Notes under the pieces: model-generated
The model's input: only the letters and a program-made list of their open reading frames with translations
What the model was told of the DNA's origin: nothing
Databases searched by the model: none
Part shown: in pieces, positions 1 to 6,359 of the stretch
Numbering within the stretch: position 1 is the stretch's first letter
Layout: every line of letters starts with the position of its first letter
From: an uncultured Asticcacaulis sp.
GTDB lineage: Bacteria; Pseudomonadota; Alphaproteobacteria; Caulobacterales; Caulobacteraceae
DNA: 11,530 nt
Reading direction: 5' to 3'
Assembly: GCA_946480525.1 (NCBI GenBank)
Contig: CAMLLA010000098.1
Location: forward strand, 1-11,530
Translations under genes and position numbers: made by a program

Positions 1-467
1 TTTCTGTTGATCATTCTATAGAAAGTTTTAAAATAAGATTATCAAAAATTGTTACGGGCTTGAGGTTTAAGAGTGGTTCGAGGAGTAAGCTTTATTCCGT
101 TAAACTAGCGGCTAGATCAAAATCTATAATTGAATTAAAAATAGAAAAACTTCGGGAAATTATTAAAAACTCCGATATACCGGAGGAGAGGAAAAGAAAA
201 CTATTTTTAAAAATTGACGAATTGAATGCAGAATTGAACAATTCAAGACTTAATTTTGCTAAAGTTATGTCGGTTATTGCTTATATCAGTGGAGCTGTGG
301 CGGTCGGGACAAGCTTCTTGGCAGATGCGCCAGATGCCATTGCTACTATTACAAGTATAATCGGCAAAGACAAAGATGCCGAAGAAAAGGAATTCGTTAG
401 ATTGAACGCGCCTGAGGATCTTGTAGCGCTGCCGTCACCTTCTCATGAAAATACCGGAAGCAATTAG
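1..467 (+). CDS. C-terminal part of an unknown AT-rich gene (5' end outside window)
   Basis: The reading frame is open from base 3 to the TAG at 465-467, giving 154 visible residues. A TTG at 60 could be read as a start, but the frame continues upstream without a stop, so this is more likely the tail of a longer protein. The visible part has a basic stretch, then a long charged, probably helical segment (IELKIEKLREIIKNSDIPEE and onward, roughly bases 129-240). A hydrophobic segment follows (VMSVIAYISGAVAVGTSFLA, about bases 267-327) that could be one membrane helix or a buried helix, then a Lys/Asp/Glu-rich stretch (GKDKDAEEKE). I do not recognise the family and assign no function. Base composition and codon choice (AAA, ATT, AAT, TTA) are much more AT-rich than the neighbouring genes, which suggests acquired DNA. 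The last ~20 codons return to higher GC. It overlaps the Nudix gene by 23 bases. Confidence 0.7.
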   Translation, partial: SVDHSIESFKIRLSKIVTGLRFKSGSRSKLYSVKLAARSKSIIELKIEKLREIIKNSDIPEERKRKLFLKIDELNAELNNSRLNFAKVMSVIAYISGAVAVGTSFLADAPDAIATITSIIGKDKDAEEKEFVRLNAPEDLVALPSPSHENTGSN

Positions 468-969
468 AGCATATAATTTCCGTTTTTCCGATGAACGCGA
501 CACAATTGTGCGCAGTCTGGAGGTGCTCGAAACTGTGCCGGACATCCTGGCGCGGTCGAGTTTCCCGGCACATGTCACGGCTTCTGTCCTGATCATTCAG
601 GGCGATGCCCTGCTGACCATATGGCATCCGTTTTTGAAAGCCTGGATACAGCCGGGCGGCCATGTCGATCCCGGTGAGACGGTGGTTGAGGCCGCCCTGC
701 GCGAAGCCCGCGAGGAAGCCGGCCTGGAATGTGAGCTGATCGAACAGGAGCCCTTCGATATCGACTGCCTGTTGGTGCCAGCTAATCCGAAGAAGGGCGA
801 GCCCGAGCACTGGCATATCGATTTCCGCTACCTGATGCGGCCAATCGCACAGGTCGGTGAACCGGAACTGCCGACCGCCTGTATTCCGTTCAGGCATCTG
901 GGCGATATGTCGCCATCGCTGGCGAGACTGGCAGTGAAGATGGAAAGCTACCTGCGAGTGCTGGCCTAG
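445..969 (+). CDS. Nudix hydrolase family protein
   Basis: A 174-residue cytoplasmic protein with an intact Nudix box, GX5EX7REUXEEXGU, at residues 72-94: G72, E78, then REAREEAGL at 86-94. The glutamates of this motif bind the divalent metal used to hydrolyse a nucleoside diphosphate linked to another group. The preceding WIQPGGHVDPGE is the usual lead-in. The first ~45 residues (AIRAYNF, then PDILARSSFPAHVTAS) form an N-terminal extension seen in a subgroup of Nudix proteins. The substrate cannot be told from sequence. ATG 445 is the only ATG between the in-frame stop at 424-426 and the conserved region. It has no clear Shine-Dalgarno sequence, so translation may be coupled to the overlapping upstream gene. 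It is GC-rich, unlike that neighbour. Confidence 0.9.
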   Translation: MKIPEAIRAYNFRFSDERDTIVRSLEVLETVPDILARSSFPAHVTASVLIIQGDALLTIWHPFLKAWIQPGGHVDPGETVVEAALREAREEAGLECELIEQEPFDIDCLLVPANPKKGEPEHWHIDFRYLMRPIAQVGEPELPTACIPFRHLGDMSPSLARLAVKMESYLRVLA

Positions 970-994
970 GTTATTGTTTTGTCGCGATATTAAG

Positions 995-1019
995 CCAAAA
1001 ACCGCTTCACACTTTTTGG
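995..1019. repeat. 25-base dispersed repeat, copy 1, with palindromic ends
   Basis: This element matches 4823-4847 at 24 of 25 bases in the same orientation. Its ends are inverted (CCAAAAA and TTTTTGG, extending to GCCAAAAA/TTTTTGGC at 994-1001 and 1013-1020 in this copy) around an 11-base loop CCGCTTCACAC. It begins 25 bases after the Nudix stop codon. It could form a hairpin in RNA and may act at the 3' end of the Nudix transcript. Similar short dispersed intergenic elements (GTTTTCGG/GTTTTTGG-type) are common in alphaproteobacterial genomes; assignment to such a family is inference. Confidence 0.6.
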
Positions 1020-1104
1020 CATATCGCTCAGGTATCGCTCGCCTTTAGCGGGAGAAATTCTTGCTAATGTCACATAACGGGTGTTAGCTGTCGGCCATCG
1101 CTGT

Positions 1105-1110
1105 GGGAGG
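1105..1110 (+). promoter_or_regulatory. Shine-Dalgarno site of the DNase I-fold protein gene
   Basis: GGGAGG lies five bases before ATG 1116 and supports that start. Confidence 0.7.
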
Positions 1111-1115
1111 CTGAC

Positions 1116-2156
1116 ATGATCTACTATTCCGGTATCAAGAAGATCGCGGATCCGGCGGAACGCGCCCGGACCATCAAGGGTATCAAGAGCCTGCGCAAGG
1201 CGCTGAACAGCGAAATCCCGGCGCGCAGCATGAGCGACTCCCTGCTGATGGCAACGTGGAACATCCGTGAGTTCGATTCCGGCAAGTACGGCTTCCGTGA
1301 AGAGGAAAGCTACTACTACATCGCGGAAATCCTCAGCCGCTTCGACATCATCGCCGTACAGGAACTGCGCGAGGGCCTTTATCCCCTGCAGCATCTGAAG
1401 ACGCTGCTCGGCAGCTGGTGGGACTACATCGTCACTGACGTGACCTTGGGTTCATCGGGTAACTCCGAGCGCATGGCCTATCTGTTCGACAAACGCAAAG
1501 TGAACTGCACCGGGCTGGCGGCCGAGTTCGTCCTGCCGAACCAGAAGGGCGTCGACGCGCCGCCGGTGCAGCTGGCCAGGTCGCCCTATATTGCCGGGTT
1601 CCACGCCGGCTGGGCCTATTTCACCCTGGTTACGGTGCACATCTATTACGGCGAAGGCGTCAAGGACGACCCTAAGCGTGTACAGGAAATCACCGATCTG
1701 GCGGCGACGCTCGCCAAATATGCCCCGCGCTTTTCCGGCGCGCCGCAATACCGTCCCGGCGAAGATCCCGTCGGCAGCGACCTGATCATCCTCGGTGATT
1801 TCAACATCTTCAATCGCAAGGACGTCACCATGGAGGCCATAACCAAGGCCGGCTTCAAGGTGCCCGACGCGCTTCAGTCTATCCCCGGCAGCAATGTCGA
1901 CAAGACCAAGCACTACGACCAGATCGCCTACCTCGACACGCTGAAGCGTTTGAAGCCTACGGGCAAGGCCGGGGTGTTCGACTACTATGAGCACGTCTAC
2001 CGGACCGAGGACGAGGCGGCCTATGCCGAGGAACGGAAGACCAAGCCCGGCCGCAGCTTCAAGGACTGGCGCACCTATCGCATGAGCGACCATCTGCCGA
2101 TGTGGATCGAATTCGGCATCGACGACAGCGACGCCTATATCGACGGCTTGACCTAA
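1116..2156 (+). CDS. Endonuclease/exonuclease/phosphatase (DNase I-fold) family protein
   Basis: A 346-residue protein with the ordered motifs of the metal-dependent EEP superfamily: TWNIREF (N49), AVQEL (E83, metal-binding Glu), GNSERMAYLFD (116-125), TVHIYYG (H175, catalytic His), ILGDFNIF (D228, N230) and, near the end, SDHLPMW (D325, H326). All expected catalytic positions are present, so it should be an active phosphodiesterase or phosphatase. The family acts on DNA, RNA, lipids or inositol phosphates, and sequence does not separate these. No signal peptide or membrane segment is visible, so it is probably cytoplasmic. Residues 1-43 are a charged lead-in with no known motif. The start is supported by GGGAGG five bases upstream. 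It converges on the OmpA-like gene with a 10-base gap, and no intrinsic terminator is visible between them. Confidence 0.9.
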   Translation: MIYYSGIKKIADPAERARTIKGIKSLRKALNSEIPARSMSDSLLMATWNIREFDSGKYGFREEESYYYIAEILSRFDIIAVQELREGLYPLQHLKTLLGSWWDYIVTDVTLGSSGNSERMAYLFDKRKVNCTGLAAEFVLPNQKGVDAPPVQLARSPYIAGFHAGWAYFTLVTVHIYYGEGVKDDPKRVQEITDLAATLAKYAPRFSGAPQYRPGEDPVGSDLIILGDFNIFNRKDVTMEAITKAGFKVPDALQSIPGSNVDKTKHYDQIAYLDTLKRLKPTGKAGVFDYYEHVYRTEDEAAYAEERKTKPGRSFKDWRTYRMSDHLPMWIEFGIDDSDAYIDGLT

Positions 2157-2166
2157 ACACCTGACC

Positions 2167-3492
2167 CTAGAACCTGATGTCGATCGTGGTGCGGCGGTTC
2201 TTTGCATTGGCCACGCCGTCGCGGGTTTTTACGGCCAGGTCCTTTTCACCCTTCCAGCGGACGGTGATCATAGAGGACGGAATGCCTTCGGCCCTGAGCC
2301 CTGACGCGACGACATTGGCGCGGCGGCGCGACAAGGCCATGTTGTAGGCCGAGGAGCCTGACGTATCGGCGTGTCCGGTAACGGTCAGCTTGGGGGCCGG
2401 CGCAGAGCTGGCGTATTGCGCGGCATCCTTCACCACGGACTGGGCGGCCGCATTGAGGCGCAGGCTGTTGAGCGGGAAATAGACCGTATATTGCTTGGGC
2501 GCCGGAATGGACATCAGAGGCGGTTGCGCTGCCGGCGCTATCGATGCCGGAGCGGCCGGTGCCGGTGCCGGTACGGTCGATACCGTGACGGGCGTGGTCG
2601 ATGGCAGGGGGGCGGGCGGAGTTGCCGGTGCCGGAGCGACAGCCAGGGTGGTGGGCACGCCGGCATTTGCCTGTGTCAGCGGGGCGGGCGCCGGAGCCGA
2701 CGGCTGTGCGTAGGCCGGACGCGACTTGACCGGAGCACCGAAGCTCCAGCGCAGGCCGACACTTAAGGAGTGGTCGCTGAAATGGCCGGCAGCCTTGGCG
2801 GTATAGGTGTCGGTGACAGGGCCGCCTGCCCCCACCGGTGTGTGCGTGTCCTTTACCGTCACGTCGTAGGACGTGTTGCCAGTCCGCATGAAGCGGTAGA
2901 TCATCTCGAAGTTCAGGCGGTCGGTGATGCGCCAGTTGGCGCCGGCCAGCGCCTGGGCGGCGGGCACGGTCTGCTCGGACGATACCGTATAAACGCGCGC
3001 ATGGCCGTTGGTGGCCGACGGGCCGGCATAGGTGGTCTTGGCCTGGACGACGCCGGCGCCAATGCCGACGAAGGGGTGCAGCGGCAGGTCAGAGCGGATA
3101 TCGTAGATCAGGTTGACCATGGCTGACGCCTTGTCGACCTTGCCGATGCCGGGCGTGCTTTCTCCTGACAGGCCGTCGGTAATGGCGCCCGGGCGCGTGC
3201 CGAACTCGGCTTCGGCGCGGACATTGGGTGTAAAGCGATAGCCGGCCCGGAAGAACCCGGCCGCGCCGCGGTCGATCTTGAGTGCGGCTTCATCGCCCAG
3301 AGGCGGTGTCGAACCGGGCGAAGCGGGGCCCTGGAGCGTGACGTCGGTGATTTCCAGCGTCTGGGTCGCACCGGGCGTCTGACCGGCTTCGACGGCGGCG
3401 TACCAGCCGATGTGGGTGCCGGCAGAGGCGGTGTGCGCGGCTGCGGCCCCGGCCAGGGTCAAGGCTGTCCCCGCCAGAAGTTTCAGTCTCAT
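2167..3492 (-). CDS. OmpA-like outer-membrane protein (beta-barrel plus peptidoglycan-binding domain)
   Basis: A 441-residue envelope protein from the preferred start at 3492. Residues 1-24 are a signal peptide ending ASA before GTHIGWY. Residues ~25-251 look like an eight-strand-type beta-barrel (alternating aromatic/Gly strands such as GFFRAGYRF and HPFVGIGAGV, closing with LSVGLRWSFG). Residues ~252-332 are a Pro/Ala/Thr-rich linker. Residues 333-441 are an OmpA C-terminal domain with GHADTSGSSAYNMALSRRRA and NRRTTIDIRF; D376 and R390 correspond to the Asp/Arg pair that binds diaminopimelate in peptidoglycan. It should tether the outer membrane to the cell wall. An alternative ATG at 3501 adds MAG, but AGGGG (3503-3507) is only one base from it and ten from ATG 3492, favouring the shorter form. 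It lies 200 bases downstream of the VWA gene on the same strand; an operon is possible but not shown. Confidence 0.88.
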   Translation of the reverse strand: MRLKLLAGTALTLAGAAAAHTASAGTHIGWYAAVEAGQTPGATQTLEITDVTLQGPASPGSTPPLGDEAALKIDRGAAGFFRAGYRFTPNVRAEAEFGTRPGAITDGLSGESTPGIGKVDKASAMVNLIYDIRSDLPLHPFVGIGAGVVQAKTTYAGPSATNGHARVYTVSSEQTVPAAQALAGANWRITDRLNFEMIYRFMRTGNTSYDVTVKDTHTPVGAGGPVTDTYTAKAAGHFSDHSLSVGLRWSFGAPVKSRPAYAQPSAPAPAPLTQANAGVPTTLAVAPAPATPPAPLPSTTPVTVSTVPAPAPAAPASIAPAAQPPLMSIPAPKQYTVYFPLNSLRLNAAAQSVVKDAAQYASSAPAPKLTVTGHADTSGSSAYNMALSRRRANVVASGLRAEGIPSSMITVRWKGEKDLAVKTRDGVANAKNRRTTIDIRF

Positions 3493-3502
3493 GCCCGCCA
3501 TG

Positions 3503-3507
3503 CCCCT
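3503..3507 (-). promoter_or_regulatory. Shine-Dalgarno site deciding the OmpA-like start
   Basis: On the minus strand AGGGG stands one base before ATG 3501, too close to serve it, and ten bases before ATG 3492. This favours 3492 as the start, although ten bases is at the long end of the normal range. Confidence 0.4.
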
Positions 3508-3692
3508 AAGCCCATCTACTCATTCAGAAAAATGAGACGGCAAGATATCACAGTCCGGTGAATAGGCACGGCGGGACACGTAACAGCCGAAGATTCCCGG
3601 GCAGCGCGGCAAATTTGTTTCGCTCGACACCGCCTGCGCGTAAACCTGGCGGAACGAATTCGCCGCCTGGCCGAATCCGTCCCGGTTTGGTC

Positions 3693-4436
3693 TTACGGCT
3701 TCTTGTTCTTGACCTCGTCCTCCTTGGCGACGGCGCGGTCCTCGGCGTTAAAGGTGACAGGCGCGGATGCGCTGCTTGAACCATAATCGCGACTTTTCTT
3801 CGCCAGGCGCTGCATGGTTGATTTCATGCCCTCCTTGCCGACGGCCATCGTCTTTTCGGTTGTGACACCCATGGCGCCGGCGTCGGTGAACTTCGCGAAT
3901 TCGGCCCCCAGGAAGACGACTTCCCAGCCCTTTGCGCGGGCGCGGTCGAGCGCGGCGCGGGCGCCTCCTTGAGTGACCTCGCGGCTGGAATTCTCTTCGC
4001 CATCGGTCATGATGACCAGGACGGCCTTTTTCGGATTGTCCTGCTCGGCGATGGAAACGATGCGGCCGATGGCGTCGTAAAGCGGGGTCATGCCGCGCGG
4101 GCTGGCCTCGGCGGTCGTCACCTTGCGCCAGCCGGTCGCTGGCACCTTTTTGCGTAGCACGTCGAATTGCAGGCCGTTCTGCGCGTCAAAGACGGCGAGC
4201 GTGACCGATGTGCGCAACGCCCCGTCGCCTTCGCCCAAGGCTTCGGCATAGGCGTTGACCGAGGTGAGGGCTTCTTCCCAGATGTCCTGCATCGACCCTG
4301 TCCTGTCGAGCAGGATATAGGTGTTGATGCTGGCATTCGGTGCGATGCGGGTGACGGCTTCGGTCTGGGAAAATGCCGGGCTGGCTGCCAGCGGCAATGC
4401 GGCAAGAGCCATGGAAAGCCACAGGGTTTTGTGCAT
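3693..4436 (-). CDS. Secreted von Willebrand factor A (VWA) domain protein
   Basis: A 247-residue exported protein. Residues 1-23 (MHKTLWLSMALAALPLAAS then PAFS) are a signal peptide, cleaved probably before Q24. Residues ~37-205 form a VWA domain with a complete MIDAS: DRTGS (D44, T46, S48), T117 in GMTPLYD, and D145 in IMTDGEEN. These residues hold Mg2+ or Mn2+ for protein-ligand binding. The tail (~206-247) is charged and Lys/Glu-rich, with no membrane anchor, so the protein is probably periplasmic or secreted. The domain resembles stand-alone bacterial VWA proteins; the partner is unknown. The frame stays open upstream to an ATG at 4547, but the signal peptide and a perfect Shine-Dalgarno sequence fix the start at 4436. 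It precedes the OmpA-like gene on the same strand, so both belong to the cell envelope. Confidence 0.88.
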   Translation of the reverse strand: MHKTLWLSMALAALPLAASPAFSQTEAVTRIAPNASINTYILLDRTGSMQDIWEEALTSVNAYAEALGEGDGALRTSVTLAVFDAQNGLQFDVLRKKVPATGWRKVTTAEASPRGMTPLYDAIGRIVSIAEQDNPKKAVLVIMTDGEENSSREVTQGGARAALDRARAKGWEVVFLGAEFAKFTDAGAMGVTTEKTMAVGKEGMKSTMQRLAKKSRDYGSSSASAPVTFNAEDRAVAKEDEVKNKKP

Positions 4437-4440
4437 GACG

Positions 4441-4448
4441 ACCTCCTT
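4441..4448 (-). promoter_or_regulatory. Strong Shine-Dalgarno site of the VWA gene
   Basis: AAGGAGGT on the minus strand, four bases before ATG 4436, is a perfect anti-16S match. It rules out the longer in-frame start at 4547 and suggests efficient translation. Confidence 0.8.
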
Positions 4449-4643
4449 GAACGGCGAGGTCCATACAATCTCCCTGCCCCGCCACCCATCAGATGAGCGC
4501 GTCATTTTCGTCCGGCGCATGTCTAAATAACGGCGTTCCGGATACATTTTGCAGGCGGAATTGTGTTCAGACCGACAGCCGGCGCACGGCTTCGTGCGCG
4601 ATTGTGAATTTCGTGTGACTGGAGAATTTGCTATAGTAAATGC

Positions 4644-4790
4644 ACGGGAAATGGCCCGTATTCACTCCCTGGACTCTTGTCAAAGGGCGACCCGGTGTCA
4701 GAGCAGGCGGCCATATCATCAAAGGATATGGAGAAAACGCCACGCTAAAGCACCAAATATGAAAGACCCTCCGAGAAATCGGAGGGTCTT
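4644..4790 (+). ncRNA. Candidate structured small RNA (about 150 nt)
   Basis: A -10-like TATAGT at 4632-4637 is followed seven bases later by a hairpin ACGGG/CCCGT (4644-4648 with 4655-4659). Further on are GGG/CCC with a three-base loop and a 7-bp hairpin CCATATC/GATATGG enclosed by GGCG/CGCC. The series ends in the 12-bp terminator-like hairpin at 4763-4790. The order (promoter-like box, structured body, terminator) fits a stand-alone small RNA. The -35 is weak (TTCGTG at 4610-4615, 16-base spacing) and the U-run after the final hairpin on this strand is poor. I could not match it to 6S RNA, SRP RNA or a known riboswitch. Confidence 0.3.
4763..4790 (-). terminator. Perfect 12-bp hairpin, probable terminator of the halogenase operon
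   Basis: AAGACCCTCCGA (4763-4774) pairs perfectly with TCGGAGGGTCTT (4779-4790) around a four-base loop. On the minus strand it lies 63 bases after the halogenase 1 stop and is followed by TCATATTTGG, moderately T-rich. On the plus strand it is followed by CGTCATTC, so it may work in both directions and also end the candidate small RNA. Confidence 0.65.
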
Positions 4791-4822
4791 CGTCATTCAG
4801 CACCTGTTGTCGTGCTTTTCAT

Positions 4823-4847
4823 CCAAAAACCGCTTCACACTTTCTGG
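4823..4847. repeat. 25-base dispersed repeat, copy 2
   Basis: It differs from copy 1 (995-1019) only at base 4844 (C here, T at 1016), which breaks one pair of the terminal inverted repeat. It lies six bases beyond the halogenase 1 stop codon, in the 3' untranslated region, and has the same plus-strand orientation as copy 1. Confidence 0.6.
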
Positions 4848-4853
4848 AAGCGC

Positions 4854-6359
4854 TCAGTTCGCCTTGCAAAAACGGTCGATAAAGGCGGCGTGGTCGGGCT
4901 GATGCGTGGCAGCCTGGGCGATGATGGTTCGCATCCGGATCAGCGCCTGGTTCACGTCGGCGAAGGGCAGGGCGTCCGCCATCGGATCATAGGCGCGCGG
5001 TTCCACGCCCCATCCCGTCAGGATGGCCAGCCAGCTCGCCGTCTTGAACAGTTCGTGTTCGTTGATGAACAGGCGGCCCGTGGCGGCGAACAGATCGATA
5101 CGCTCACACAACGAATCCGATACGGCGTTGTGTTTGTTGTAGCGCCAGAATTCCGTGTCCTCGCGGTGCGTCAGCTTGTAATGCATGACCAGGAAGTCGC
5201 GGACATCCTCATAGTCGTAGGCTGTCTGGCGATTGAATTCCTCGGCCAGCTGTGGCGCGAACGCCATGTCCGGCAGGCATTGCAGCAGCTTGACCACACC
5301 TTTCTGAATCAGGTGGATCGAAGTCGATTCCAGGGGCTCGAGGAAACCTGCTGCAAGACCTATCGCGATGACATTCCTGTTCCAGGCTTTCGCACGCCTG
5401 CCGGTGAAGAAGCGGATAACGCGTGGATCGGCCAGGGCGTCGCCATCCAGTGCGCCGAGAAGGGCGTCGGCGGCCTTGTCATCGGAGATGTGCTGGCTGG
5501 AATAGATGTAGCCGTTGCCCGTGCGGTGCTGCAGCGGAATGCGCCATTGCCAGCCGGCGTCCCGGGCTGTCGCGCGGGTATAGGGCGTCAACGGCCCCTC
5601 ATTGCGGCGGGACGGCACGGCAACGGCGCGGTCGCACGGCAGAAGCCCCGTCCAGTCGACATAGCCCGTCTTGAGCATTTCTTCGATCAGCAGGCCGCGA
5701 AAACCCGAGCAGTCGATGAACAGGTCGCCGTCTATCCTTTGTCCGTCTTGCAGCGACAGGCCGGTGACAAAGCCGCTTTCCGGGTTCTGATGGACCTCGA
5801 TGATCCGACCTTCGACACGGGTGACGCCCCTGGCCTGCGCGTAGTCGCGCAAATACCGGGCATAGAGACCGGCGTCGAAATGGTAGGCGTGCGCCAGGCC
5901 GGACAGGGGCGAGGGGGGATCCTTCACCGGCGGGCTGAAACGGTTGCCAAGCGCCAGGACCGTGTTGAGATTATAGTCGTCGAGGTTTCCGCCCTGGCCC
6001 GCGGCGCGCGCCCTAAGCCAGTGGTGATGAAACTCGCACAGGTCGATATTCCGTCCATAGGCGCCGAACGGATGAAAACTGCTGTGGCCCTTGTGACGCC
6101 AGTCGTTGAACTGGATACCCAGCTTGAACGTCCCCTGGGTCCTGCGGATGAAATCATCCTCTCCGATGCCCAGCATGTGATTGAAGTGGGCCAGCAGAGT
6201 CAGGCTGGCCTCTCCGACGCCGATCGTGCCGATCTCGTCCGATTCCACCAGCGTAACCGTCGTCGGCAGCTCACGCAGGAACCGGCCAAGGGCGGCCGCG
6301 GTCATCCACCCGGCCGTACCGCCGCCGGCAATAACGATACGCCGTACGGGCGTGCTCAT
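4854..6359 (-). CDS. Flavin-dependent tryptophan halogenase family protein (halogenase 1)
   Basis: A 501-residue cytoplasmic flavoenzyme. Near the N-terminus is the FAD-binding GGGTAGW (12-18), then GTIGVGEA (44-51). K79 in TFKLGI aligns with the catalytic lysine (Lys79 in PrnA) that carries the hypohalous acid or chloramine. The family signature WxWxIP is intact (W270-P275, followed by LQHRTGNG). E344 in EPLESTS matches the active-site glutamate (Glu346 in PrnA). Such enzymes use reduced FAD, O2 and halide to halogenate electron-rich aromatics. Members linked to TonB receptors often have unknown or non-tryptophan substrates, so tryptophan is not implied. The start is ATG 6359, which overlaps the stop of halogenase 2 as ATGA, with AGAAGG seven bases upstream. 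The frame is open to 6392, but that lies inside the upstream gene. No flavin reductase gene is adjacent. Confidence 0.88.
   Translation of the reverse strand: MSTPVRRIVIAGGGTAGWMTAAALGRFLRELPTTVTLVESDEIGTIGVGEASLTLLAHFNHMLGIGEDDFIRRTQGTFKLGIQFNDWRHKGHSSFHPFGAYGRNIDLCEFHHHWLRARAAGQGGNLDDYNLNTVLALGNRFSPPVKDPPSPLSGLAHAYHFDAGLYARYLRDYAQARGVTRVEGRIIEVHQNPESGFVTGLSLQDGQRIDGDLFIDCSGFRGLLIEEMLKTGYVDWTGLLPCDRAVAVPSRRNEGPLTPYTRATARDAGWQWRIPLQHRTGNGYIYSSQHISDDKAADALLGALDGDALADPRVIRFFTGRRAKAWNRNVIAIGLAAGFLEPLESTSIHLIQKGVVKLLQCLPDMAFAPQLAEEFNRQTAYDYEDVRDFLVMHYKLTHREDTEFWRYNKHNAVSDSLCERIDLFAATGRLFINEHELFKTASWLAILTGWGVEPRAYDPMADALPFADVNQALIRMRTIIAQAATHQPDHAAFIDRFCKAN

Larger units (their letters stand above)
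4437..4853. other. 417-base intergenic region between the VWA and halogenase 1 genes
   Basis: No convincing protein gene is present: the small open frames on either strand lack ribosome sites and family motifs. On the minus strand it must carry the VWA promoter (right of 4450; no clear -35/-10 pair seen) and the 3' end of the halogenase transcript. It contains a perfect 12-bp hairpin (4763-4790), a candidate plus-strand RNA starting after a TATAGT box (4632-4637), and copy 2 of the dispersed repeat (4823-4847). Confidence 0.6.

Noticed and set aside
990..1394. 134-codon minus-strand frame ending in the repeat (...SVKRFLA)
   Set aside because: It overlaps the well-supported DNase I-fold gene in antisense and has no ribosome site. 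The ending is only a translation of the dispersed repeat.
1452..2207. 251-codon minus-strand frame opposite the DNase I-fold gene
   Set aside because: Shadow of a real gene with intact catalytic motifs; no domain of its own.
2540..2720. GCCGGTGCC-type short tandem repeats
   Set aside because: These encode the Pro/Ala linker of the OmpA-like protein and need no separate explanation.
4437..4547. 37-residue extension of the VWA protein
   Set aside because: It would bury the signal peptide; a perfect Shine-Dalgarno sequence directly precedes ATG 4436.
4549..4902. 117-codon plus-strand frame in the intergenic region
   Set aside because: It reads through the 12-bp hairpin and the repeat into the halogenase 1 gene, and has no Shine-Dalgarno sequence or protein-like composition.
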